Of a DNA stretch of 64,000 nucleotides, positions 37,277 through 47,011 are shown piece after piece (position 1 is the first letter of the stretch; the number at the start of each line of letters is the position of its first letter). The stretch comes from Ganoderma boninense (taxonomy: Eukaryota > Basidiomycota > Agaricomycetes > Polyporales > Polyporaceae): positions 2,105,103 to 2,169,102 of the forward strand of contig CM035312.1 in the NCBI GenBank assembly GCA_002900995.3, read 5' to 3'. Under the pieces are notes generated by a model, which saw only the letters and a list, made by a program, of their open reading frames with translations, made no database searches and was not told where the DNA came from. The translations under genes and the position numbers were made by a program.

Positions 37277-39968
37277 ATGGAGGCATTCAGGCTGCGCAAG
37301 AAGTTCCCGGAGGTCTCCAACGATGAGATGCTCGACCTGATCAATCGCTTCAAGTACGTGCGCGCGTTTGTGAGGTGGAGAATGATCGCATATCTGAATT
37401 GCACCCCTTCTACAGTGGCATATCGACCGACACGCCTGGGCGAGTCGACAAACAGCGCGTGCTGCAGTCACTACAGACCAGCGGAGAGTCGTACGATCGT
37501 GCACGAGAGGTTTTGAAGCATGTTAGTGTGGACTCCAGTGGCAAGGTCGAGCTTGAGGACTGGGTCGAGGTGCGCACATCGCCACAGATCTTAGCGAGGC
37601 AAAGGTCGGAGAGCTGATCTTGCATGTGGTACTTCAGCTCAATGTGAAACTCCGGGCTCAAGCGAAAGACGTTTTGCCCTCAAGGGCTGGCAAGGTCACT
37701 GTTCAGGGCTCCAACGCGAACGTTAGCCACACGATCAACGAGGATGAACGCGCTGAATTCACCAACCACATCAATGCTGTGAGTGCTGATTTCATGACCC
37801 AAACCGAGACTTGGATGCCGCGCGTTCGCAAGGCACGGCAATTGCTGCTTCAGGGGGTGAGACGATAGGACTAGGGTATATGCTCCGCAGTAGAGACGCG
37901 CCTGTGTTCCTGAGTCGCCAGTTGCTCGGGGAAAGCGGAATGGTTTGCATGTCGCAGCTCGCGATATTTCCCGTGTTCATAGTGCTCTAGAGGTTCCGAC
38001 TCGCTACCCTGATTTCTCGGGATCGTGATTGCTCTGCAGCAGCGCTCTCTTGCGACTGGATTGGTCATGGACGGTCCTGACATTTGTCGTAGGTGCTCGA
38101 GGGCGACGCCGACATTGGCCACCGGCTGCCCATCCCAACAGACACCATGCAGCTCTTTGACGAGTGCCGAGACGGTCTCATCCTCTGTAAGCTCATCGAC
38201 GACTCCGTACCAGACACGATCGATGTCCGTGTCCTGAACAAGCCAACGGCGAAGAAGCCTCTCAACGCCTTCCAAATGACCGAGAACAACAACATCGTCA
38301 TCACTTCGGCGAAGGCCATAGGTTGCTCCGTCGTCAACATCGGCCCGACCGACATTGCGGAGGGTCGGGAGCACCTTATTCTCGGTCTCATTTGGCAGGT
38401 CATCCGCAGAGGATTGCTCGCACAGGTCGATATCAAGCTTCACCCTGAACTCTATCGGTTGTGCGAGGAGGACGAGACAATTGAAGATTTGCTCCGCTTG
38501 ACTCCAGACCAGATCCTATTGAGATGGTTCAACTACCACCTGAAAGCCGCTGGTTGGAAGCGGAGGTATGTTTTCTCTACAGAAGTGGTTTGATCCAAAT
38601 GCTCAGTGTGGGGGTCCATGCAGAGTGAACAACTTCAGCCGAGACGTGGCTGATGGAGAGAACTACACTGTCCTGCTCAACCAACTTGTCCCGGAGAAGT
38701 GCTCTTTGGCACCCCTTCAGGCTCGCGACAATCGTCAGCGTGCAGAGCAGGTGAGGGGACCTCTATTGTCCAATAAGATTTGACATCCTGATGTATCCTC
38801 CAGGTCCTTCAAAATGCAGATGCGATCGGCTGCCGCAAGTACCTCACGGTCCCTTCCCTTATTTCCGGAAACCCTCGCCTTAACCTCGCCTTCGTCGCCA
38901 ACCTGTTTCAACAACTACCCCGGTCTCGCGCCACTCGACGAACAAGAGGCGAAGGATTACGGAGTAGTCGAGGATTTCGACGCCGAAGGGGAGCGCGAGG
39001 CGCGTGTGTTCACGCTCTGGCTGAATTCGCTCGGCGTCGAGCCTGCGGTCTTCAACTTCTTCGAGAATCTCAGGGACGGCATCGTTATCCTCCAAGCGTT
39101 CGACCGCATCATGCCCGGGTCCGTCGTTTGGCGTCGTGTCAGCAAGCCGAAGGCAGGCGCGGAGCATGAGGTGCACGTCAACGCGGATGGTGAGGAAGAA
39201 GAGGATATCGGCGTTACTCCGAACCAGTCGAAGCTGTCGCGCTTCAAGCAGGTGGAGAACTGCAATTACGTCGTGGACCTGTCGAAGCAGAGCGGTATGC
39301 ACCTCGTCGGTATTCAAGGCGCGGATATTGTCGATGGCCAGAAGACCCTTGTCCTTGGCCTTGTATGGCAGCTTATGCGGTGAGTCACTTGTTCCTTCTC
39401 ACGCGCCTTGTCAAGGCCGTAATACTCATGAGTTTCCAGTAAAAACATCACACAGACGCTTAGCTCCCTGTCCAAGGCGAGCCAGGGACGGCCAATCAGC
39501 GACACGGAGATCCTCAAGTGGGCAAACGCGACTGCGCAGAAGGGCAAGGCTGGCGTGCGGCCCGTCAGGTCGTTCAAGGACCCGTCGCTCACGACTGGTA
39601 TCTTCTTCCTCGACCTGCTCGAGGCGCTCCGTCCCGGCATCGTCGACCCCACCCTTGTTCTCAACGTCAACGAGACCAGCGATTACGAGGACCGTAAGCA
39701 GAACGGTGAGTTTCCTGCCTTTTTGACCATAGCTCTGTGGACGTGCGGAGGGCTGATGCTATTCTTGTCCGTCAAAAGCCAAGCTTGCGATTTCGATTGC
39801 AAGGAAGCTGAACGCCCTCATCTTCCTGGTGCCTGAGGATATCGTGGACGTGCGCCCTCGTTTGGTGAGCTTCGCTCGCTTCCTTCGTGAGGAAAGTTCC
39901 GCAATGTTGACGTCGATCTTCAGATCATGACCTTCGTCGGCAGTCTGATGGCCCTCGACAATCAGTAA
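37277..39968 (+). CDS. SAC6: Fimbrin/plastin actin-bundling protein, 9 exons, one frame break
   Basis: Actin-filament cross-linker (yeast Sac6 homologue) of about 647 residues, acting in actin patches and cables. Exons: 37277-37353, 37416-37569, 37638-37778, 38093-38565, 38624-38750, 38804-39379, 39440-39705, 39779-39864 and 39924-39968. An N-terminal EF-hand-like part (MEAFRLRKKFPEVSNDEMLD; GISTDTPGRVDKQRVLQSLQ) precedes four calponin-homology domains. Visible motifs are FDECRDGLILCKLIDDSVPD, ENNNIVITSAKAIGCSVVNI, LGLIWQVIRRGLL, NYTVLLNQLVPEKCS, FENLRDGIVILQAFDRIMPG, QVENCNYVVDLSKQSGMHLV, TLVLGLVWQLMRKNI and FFLDLLEALRPGIVDP. The coding sum is 1945 nt, one base too many. In exon 6 the frame changes inside the TTT at 38905-38907, where one T fewer gives the expected NLFNNYPGL. 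This is either an assembly error or a real frameshift; the rest is intact, which favours an error. Intron 37779-38092 (314 nt) is unusually long here. Confidence 0.95.
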
Positions 39969-40132
39969 ATCGAGAAGCCCGATCATCTGCGTTACCCCCC
40001 ACCGTCCGTGAATGTGTGCTCGTGCTTTGAAGGAAGTCTACTGCCCTATCTGCTCCGTCATTCCCGTATGGACTTCCGGTGCCGTTACGCGTTACGCCAT
40101 GTCTGTTGTAATGAAGTAAAGAAGCCAAACTC
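39969..40132. other. Fimbrin 3' flank
   Basis: Short downstream region between the fimbrin stop and the left edge of the duplicated unit. No feature beyond probable 3' untranslated sequence is seen. Confidence 0.4.
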
Positions 40133-40732
40133 GAAGGAACGCCCCGTGTATTTACCGTACGAAGAAGCAGGCATGTATTGCGTACAATTTCATTCCCATG
40201 TAAAGAGGCCCGCTTTTCTGTTTCCTTTGATCGTTGCGATTACCGGCTTGTCGGGCTCGGGGGATCTGATCCTCCCAATCGCCATCAGCTCCAGCTGGGT
40301 GGATTTCCGGCCAGAGGCGGGATCGAACTTGGGTACGAGCCTAATCAGGTAAACGTACCAACCGCTCATTAAACCATATCGCATTGCCGTGGGGCCCAGC
40401 ACATAAGCCAGCATGGATTGAGAGCTTTGAGCTTTATCCAGCTGCATATACTCAGGTTACAAGATCCAAGCGGCACAGTCAACTGCGAGGTCGTTCGGCG
40501 TTTTAACCGCCGTGCAGGAGCGGGATATTACCTGTAGGCTGTTAATGAGAGGCCATTTCAGTCTTGAACCTAGATCCTTGGGGAAAGCACTCTAAGTGGC
40601 CGTACAATATTATTTTAGATAGCCAGAACAAGTATGAAGACGCGGGACAGTAGCATCCATTTATTTACTTATTGTCTTGTGCCTGGTGATATATGGCCCG
40701 AGCAACATCGTGTGGCACAACGCCGTCTCTAA

Positions 40733-40740
40733 TATAAAAG
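40733..40740 (+). promoter_or_regulatory. TATA box inside repeat copy A
   Basis: TATAAAAG, followed by a CT-rich leader and, 108 nt downstream, ATG at 40848 opening MKTSITAMF that runs straight into a GTGAGT donor at 40876. The TATA box and donor are conserved in copy B (44640-44647), but there the ATG has become ATT. A short spliced transcript could start here; no product is recognised. Confidence 0.4.
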
Positions 40741-41446
40741 GGCAACACAATACACCATGGGCATAGGTTTTCCCTCTCGCTTTCACCTTACCCTCGGCCT
40801 CTCAGTTCTGGTGTCGGAATCTCTTCGCGCGTCCCCCGACAGCTGGCATGAAGACGTCGATCACTGCTATGTTCGGTGAGTATCTTCCCTGGTATGATTT
40901 GACCCTTCTGCTCGTATGGCGAGACTTGCGGTCTAGTTTCCTAGAAGCACCAACGGCGTACGTGAAGGATAGATGGAGGGCGCGGACATTTCGATAAATC
41001 GCGCCGCGCCGCACTTCAACTTAGGCCGACAATTGGTCAACGGCATTGACATTGTAATTATAACGACGCGGTGCAGTGCTAGACCGATATAGGACGATGG
41101 GGGATAGAAAGCATGGAGGAGAGGTACAGAGACAGCTACAGTGCGTATAGCGATGACGGTAACAGATACAAAGCGACGAGATAACAATTACCTATGGAGA
41201 GAGCAGGGGGGAGAGATATAAGGACGCGGTTGAGACACAAACCGTGGTATATACATCGACGATCATGGACGCGGCACAGTTGTTATAGACGTCAATAACG
41301 TGAAAATGGAGACGAAACAACGGAGGATTAGTGTCGTGGAGTGATGTGGAGGATGGTTCGATGCCAACGTCGCGTCTACGGGGCGCGTCAGTGGCTACAT
41401 ATGACGCGACAGGAGCGGTAGGGGAAACGTACCGACCAGAGAACGA

Positions 41447-41920
41447 CTACTCCGCTGCTGCACCTTGCGGAGCCACCAGGACTGGCGGTGCGGTTGGGGG
41501 CAGGCTGAGCGGACCATTGTATGGGCCCAGACAACGGCGAAGGGGCCCATGGATGGACTCTGCGTGCGACGCGTGGGCCGGTGGCGTCGATGTGACATTC
41601 TCGTCGATGGTCCGGCTTGAGCGACGGTTGACATTCGCCTGGCGTTGTTGGCGGGTGCGCCTCGTGCGTGCAGCGGGCATGGTGACCAATGGAGGTGAGG
41701 TGAGGAGGAAGGACTTGGAAGTTGGGGCGCGTGCCGGACGCGAGACGAGGGGACGATGGCAGCGTGGTAATGGTATGCGGGAGTGGAAGGGGTACGAGGT
41801 GCAGCTCGACGCGAATTTAACGGGGGCGTCTGTTTGCTGCTTTCGGGTACGCGACCTGGGTCGTGATCTCAAGCGCGATCTCCGCGTAGGGCCGCGCTGG
41901 CTTGGATTGTCCTCCGCCAC
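41447..41920 (-). CDS. Hypothetical 157-codon frame inside repeat copy A
   Basis: Unrecognised. The frame starts MAEDNPSQRGPTRRSRL and includes a block unchanged between the two copies (TMPAARTRRTRQQRQANVNR) followed by HAESIHGPLRRCLGPYNGPL. Composition is Arg/Ser/Pro-rich without membrane segments. It stays open and collinear in copy B (45346-45816) although the DNA differs by nearly 10%, and the one length difference region keeps the frame. Most differences change the residue, so purifying selection is not evident. It may be an exon of a longer minus-strand gene with pieces at 42056-42253 and 42379-42609, or a chance frame. Confidence 0.3.
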   Translation of the reverse strand: MAEDNPSQRGPTRRSRLRSRPRSRTRKQQTDAPVKFASSCTSYPFHSRIPLPRCHRPLVSRPARAPTSKSFLLTSPPLVTMPAARTRRTRQQRQANVNRRSSRTIDENVTSTPPAHASHAESIHGPLRRCLGPYNGPLSLPPTAPPVLVAPQGAAAE

Positions 41921-43123
41921 TGGACAAAGGGCCTTTCAAACTTTCCTCTTACGGTGGAGGATCGGTGGCCTTGGGAGTCCCTTCTGACGTTGGACTTGCA
42001 AACACTGGCTCAGCGTAGAAGATTGGACGAAGCAAAAAAGGACTCGAGACCTACCTCAAGAGTTCAAATTGTCTATGAATGTCGGACGCTTAGACGGAGA
42101 ATCCAAGACTACGGAGTGGCAGAGAGCCTTACAAACACCATTGACATGGTGGAAGTTGGGATGTGTTGCCGAAATGCCTAGTGTCGTTAGAGTAGGGTCC
42201 AAAGGGTTCCTAAAAACCGAGGTAAGACGTTCTTGCACGTCACCTGCCCTCAATGACCTCTTACATCACGGATTTTGTCGGATGCTTATAGATCAAGGCG
42301 AGGGGAAGTTTACAGAACTAGTGGCCATGTCAGTGTCGCCCTAAAGGTGAGAAACTCGAAGGAGAAACATACCTCATTCTATCTTCCGGTCTCTGGGAGA
42401 TATTTGACTGATGCCTGACTTGACCGCGGATGCGAACCGCTGGCAATAGAGGTTTTTTTTGAGTCTCTCACATCCTTCCTCAAGATCTCGGTCTCATTCG
42501 CCCTAACCCATTGAAAGACCAGGGTCGTGGCCACGGTCTGTATACTCCTCAGTCCGAGGCTCTTCGAGGTGTGACTTGCTATGGACAGCTTCTCGCAGTA
42601 CGCTGGCAACGTTAGAGATAAGTAATGCCGAGGACGTCATTCTGGGTGATCCATTCGGGAAAAGAGGGAGTACACCGTGCTTGGATGAGATTGAACAAAG
42701 AGTCCGCCAGCAGTCCGCCAGCTCACCACGCTTGGCGGCGCTTGCCAGGACGATTGGCTACTTGTAACTTAATCTTGTTACGAACTTGGTGTGGCCACGT
42801 TACGTAATTACTATGGCTTTTCCGATTGGTCGCGCGCCCCCGCGAATCATATACGACCGCCTTACCAAGTACGTTGACCAGACGTAGACCATAAACTGGC
42901 GTTATCGGCATAGCAAACTCTCTCATGTGAGCAAAAAAAAAAGAAGAGGAATAAGATGGTATCCTTATATGGACAGTGACTAGGCTCACCCTGGACGAAT
43001 GGCTGACCACTGGTACGGGTTGCAGAACAAGTCATGGCAGAGGGCAAATGGGTCTCCAACTTGGCACTCAGTTTCGACCGACACAAGTCCTCAGGAAGTG
43101 CGTCAACAGCATTCACGAGATGG

Positions 43124-43223
43124 NNNNNNNNNNNNNNNNNNNNNNNNNNNNNNNNNNNNNNNNNNNNNNNNNNNNNNNNNNNNNNNNNNNNNNNNNNNNN
43201 NNNNNNNNNNNNNNNNNNNNNNN
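43124..43223. other. Assembly gap (100 N)
   Basis: Exactly 100 N, a conventional size for a gap of unknown length. The left edge is the end of repeat copy A and the right edge is the 3' portion of a retroelement. The gap therefore probably hides the right end of copy A, the 5' LTR and the coding body of the element. Confidence 0.95.
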
Positions 43224-44058
43224 CCCTCTCGTGGCCCGACCGCACGCGCCACCCGGGGCTACGGACGGGGACGCGCCTATGGACGAAGAGGCTACCAACG
43301 CCCCCAGTGCAACCTTGCCTCGCCATCCGGCCATCCGACACCACCGTCCCTATGGACGAAACTCCGGACCCGTCCCCGCATCTGCGTCCGCGACTGCGAC
43401 TGCACCCGCATCCTCATCCGCACCCCCGACCGCACCTGCGTCCGCGTCATCATCTGCACCGCGCCCGCGTCCTCACCCTGCACCGCCGCGCGCGCCTGCA
43501 CCCCGGCCCACGCCCGTGCTACCCTGCGCGCGCCGGCCAGGTCTAACAGCACGGCAGGCCCCTCGACCCAGCCAGATAAGGCTGCGCCCCCCGGCATGAT
43601 CGACGGTCACCTCCATACGGAGCGCTGTCCTCGTCATGCTGACCATCTCCATACGGAGCTCTGGTCCAGCGCCCTTCATCTACGCTAGCGCCGCCTCCAT
43701 ACGGAGCGCCGCCGTGAACGCGTCCATCGTCAAGTTGCGCAATGCTCATCTTTCTCCTATGGCCAATTCCTTTTCTGTCTTATGCTATGCTCATGTCTTG
43801 TATGATTGCATTATCACGCTGTAGAACCTGGTACAGGTCCCTGAAGGGGGAGAATGTAAGGAACGCGGTTTAGATTAGATAGTCGGACTTTACATTGTAT
43901 CTACGCGAGTAGCGCGCGTCCATATGGACGCGCGCCGACGTGGCGAAAGGGTCAGCCTTTCACCACGTCCACCATCTGTATACGCAACGTCTCAATCTAG
44001 AGATTGGTTCAGTGTACATCGGGCGTGTGTGAATCGGGCTACATCAAGGTTTATTACA
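43224..44058 (+). mobile_element. 3' remnant of an LTR retrotransposon
   Basis: From the gap to 43854 lies internal sequence: a Pro/Ala/His/Arg-rich low-complexity stretch (43340-43560), three copies of CTCCATACGGAGC, then the purine-rich GAAGGGGGAGAATG that directly precedes the LTR. This purine tract is the expected plus-strand priming site. No gag, protease, reverse transcriptase or integrase motif is visible; those would lie in the gap. The type (copia or gypsy) cannot be told. Confidence 0.68.
43855..44058 (+). repeat. 3' long terminal repeat, 204 bp
   Basis: Begins TGTAA and ends TTACA, a perfect 5-bp terminal inverted repeat of the TG...CA type, immediately after a polypurine tract (43842-43854). 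The sequence just after it (GGAAC) would be the target-site duplication. The matching 5' LTR is not visible. Confidence 0.7.
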
Positions 44059-44639
44059 GGAACGCTCTGTGTATTTACCGTACGAAGAAGCAGGCATGTG
44101 TTGCGTACAATTTTATTCCCATGTAAAGGGGCCGCTTTTCTGTTTCCTTTGATCGTTGCGATTACCGACTTGCCGGGCTCGGGGGATCTGATCCTCCCAA
44201 TCGCCATCAGCTCCAGCTGGGCGGATTTCCAGCCAGAGGCGGGATCGAACCTGAGTACGAGCCTAATCAGGTAAACGTACCAACCGCTCATTAAACCATA
44301 TCGCGCTGCCGTGAGGCCCAGCACATAAGTCGGCACGGATTGAGAGCTTTGCGCTTTATCCAGCTGCATATACTCAGGTTACAAGCTCCAAGCGGCATAG
44401 TCAACCGCGAAAACGTTCGGCGTTTTAACCGTGCAGGACCGGGATATTACCTGCAGGCTGTTAATGAGAGGCCATCCCAGTCTGAACCTAGATCCTTGGA
44501 AAAGCACTCTAAGTGGTCGTACAATATTATTTTAGATAGCCAGAACGAGCGTGAAAACGCGGGACGGTGGCACTCAATTATTTACTTATTGTCTTGGCCC
44601 GAGCAACATCGTGTGCCAGTGGCACAACACCGTCTCTAA

Positions 44640-44647
44640 TATAAAAG
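44640..44647 (+). promoter_or_regulatory. TATA box inside repeat copy B
   Basis: TATAAAAG at the position equivalent to 40733-40740 in copy A, again followed by a CT-rich leader. The downstream ATG of copy A is ATT here, so any product from that start is lost in this copy. Confidence 0.35.
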
Positions 44648-45345
44648 GGCAAAACAATACACCAGGAGTACACAGATTTTTCCTCTCGCGTTCACCTTAC
44701 TCTTCGCCTTTCAGTTCTGGTCTCGAAGTCTCTTCGTGCGTCCCCCGACAGCTGGCATTAAGACGTCGATCATTGCTATGTTTGGTGAGTACCTTCCCTA
44801 GTATGTCTTAGTCCTTCTGCTCGTATGGCGAAACTTGCGGCCCAATTTCCCGGAAGAAAGCACCAAGGATGTTCATGAAGGGCGGACGGAGGGCACGAAC
44901 ACTTCGATACATCGCGCCGCGACGCACTTCAACCGTTTAGGCCGACAATTAGTCAACGGCATTGTGATTATAACGACGCGGCGCAGTGCTCCAGCGGATT
45001 GGGACGATGGGAGATGGAAAACATGGAGGAGAGGTACAGAGACAGCTACAGTGCGTATAGCGATGGCGGTAACAGATACAAAGCGACGAGATAACAATTA
45101 CCTATGGAGAGAGCGGGGGGGGAGGATACAAGGACGCGGTTGAGACACGAGCTATGGTATATGTATCAACGAAGGTGGACGCAGCACAGTTGAAGAACGT
45201 GAAGGTGGAGAGGAAACAACGGAGGATTAGTGTTGTGGGGTGATGTGGAGGATGGTCCGATGCCGATGTCGCCTTTGCGGGGCGCGTCAGTGGCTGCATA
45301 TGACGCGACAGGAACGGCAGGTGAAACGTACCAACTGAACAACTA

Positions 45346-45816
45346 CTACGCTGCGGCACCTTGCGGAGCCACCAGGACTAGTGGTGCGGTTGGGGGCAGG
45401 CTGAGTGGACCGTTATACGGGCCCAGGCAACGGCGAAGGGGCCCATGGATGGACTCTGCGTGCGACGCGTGGGCCGGTGGCGTCGCAATGACATTCTCGT
45501 CGACGGTACGGCTTGAGCGACGGTTGACATTCGCCTGGCGTTGTTGGCGGGTGCGCCTCGTCCGTGCAGCAGGCATGGTGACCAATGGAGGTGAAGTGAT
45601 GAGGAAGGACTCGGAAGCTGGGGCGCGTGCCGGACGCGAGATGAGGGGACGACGGTAATGGGGTAATGGTATGCGGGAGTGGAAGGGGTACGAGGTGCAG
45701 CTCGACGCGAATTTAACGGGGGCGTCTGTTTGCTGCTTTCGGGTACGCGAACCGGGTCGTGATCTCAAGCGCGATCTCCGCGTCCGGCCGGGCTGGCTTT
45801 GATTGTCCTCCGCCAC
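45346..45816 (-). CDS. Hypothetical 156-codon frame inside repeat copy B
   Basis: Counterpart of 41447-41920, about 90% identical in protein. It keeps MAEDN at the start, the TMPAARTRRTRQQRQANVNR block and the LGPYNGPLSLPPTAP tail, and ends one residue earlier. No known domain. The same caution applies: it may be an exon of a duplicated lineage-specific gene, part of a non-autonomous element, or a frame open by chance. Confidence 0.3.
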   Translation of the reverse strand: MAEDNQSQPGRTRRSRLRSRPGSRTRKQQTDAPVKFASSCTSYPFHSRIPLPHYRRPLISRPARAPASESFLITSPPLVTMPAARTRRTRQQRQANVNRRSSRTVDENVIATPPAHASHAESIHGPLRRCLGPYNGPLSLPPTAPLVLVAPQGAAA

Positions 45817-47011
45817 TGGACAAAGGGCCTTTCAAACTTTCCTCTTACAGTGGGGGATCGGTGGCCTTGGGAGTCCCTTCTGATGTTGGACTTGTAAAGA
45901 CAGGTTCAGCGTCGAAGATTGGACGAAGCAAGAAAGGACTCGAGACCTGCCTCAAGAGTTCACAATGTCTACGAATGTCGGACGCTTAGACGGATAATTC
46001 AAGACCACAGAATGGCGGAGAGCCTTACAAGCACCATTGACATGGTCGAAGTTGGGATGTGTTGCCGAAATGCCTAGTGTCGTTAGAGTAGGGTCCAAAG
46101 GGTTCCTAAAGACCGAGGTAAGACGTTCTTGCACGTCACCTGCCCTCATTGATCTCTTACATCATGGATTTTGTCGGATGCTTATAGACGAAAGCGAGGG
46201 GAGGTCTACAGTACTAATGGCCATGTCAATGTCGCTCCAAAGGTGAGAAGTTTGAAGGAGAAACATGCCTCATTCTACCTTCCGGTCTCTGTGGGATGTT
46301 TGTGATGCCTGACTTAGCTGCGGATGCGAACCGCCGGCAGTGGAGGTTTTTCAGAGTCTCTCACCTCCTTCCTCAAGATCTCGTCTCATTCGCCCTAACC
46401 CATAGAGAGACCAGAACGGTCGCGGCCACGGTCTGTATACTCCTCAGTTCGCGCTTCGAGCCGTGACTTACTATGGACAGCTTCTCGCAGTACGCTGGCA
46501 ACGTAGAGGTGATGCCGAGGACGTCATTCTGGGTGATCCATTCGGGAAAAGAGGGAGTACACCGTGCTTGGACGAGATTGAACAAACAGTCCGCCAGCAG
46601 CCCGCCAGCTCACGACGCTTGGCGGCGCTTGCCAGTACTTAGATGAGGACGATTGGCTAAGTACTTGATCTTGTCACGAACTTGGTAAGCGGTGTGGCCA
46701 CGTTACGTAATGACTATGTATGTCTCTCCCAATAGGTCGCGCGACCCCGCGAATCATTTATGACAAACTGACTAAGAGCAAATGGGTCTCCAATCCACTC
46801 GGTTTTGACCGAGTCAAGTCCTCAATAAGTGCGCCATCAACATTCACGAGATGGATTCGCCAACGACAGAGACCTTCGAGTTACCAAAAGAAGGGAGAGC
46901 ACAGGTATACAGGATCCATGAAACAACCATTCGTGACTACAAGCTCGCGATACATTGTTGATACAAGCCAAGCACCGTAAATGCAAATGTTACGATCTCC
47001 CCGGATGCTCC

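Larger units (their letters stand above)
40133..43123 (+). repeat. Direct repeat unit, copy A (truncated by the assembly gap)
   Basis: This about 3.0 kb segment matches 44059-46854 in the same orientation, roughly 90% identical by eye, from GGAACGC(C/T)C(C/T)GTGTATTTACCG on the left to CATTCACGAGATGG just before the gap. Shared landmarks: the TATAAAAG box at 40733, an open minus-strand frame at 41447-41920, a second at 42056-42253, and the TTGGCGGCGCTTGCCAG stretch near 42740. Copy A carries about 170 bases (about 42870-43036, with an A10 run at 42932) missing from copy B. The unit matches no mobile element I know and lacks clear terminal repeats, so it may be a segmental duplication of a lineage-specific gene or a non-autonomous element. 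Confidence 0.9.
44059..46854 (+). repeat. Direct repeat unit, copy B
   Basis: Second copy of the unit at 40133-43123, starting at the base after the LTR. It continues past 46854 into sequence with no counterpart because copy A is cut by the gap (here ATGGATTCGCC... to about 46978). It has many substitutions and small indels relative to copy A and lacks the about 170-base segment of copy A. On the minus strand a region near 46373-46585 reads VQARCTPSFPEWITQNDVLG, also present in pieces in copy A. Confidence 0.9.

Noticed and set aside
43340..43560. CRISPR-like or tandem array from repeated CATCCGCACC-type words
   Set aside because: Simple low-complexity Pro/Ala/Arg coding-like sequence without regular repeat and spacer lengths, in a eukaryotic retroelement.
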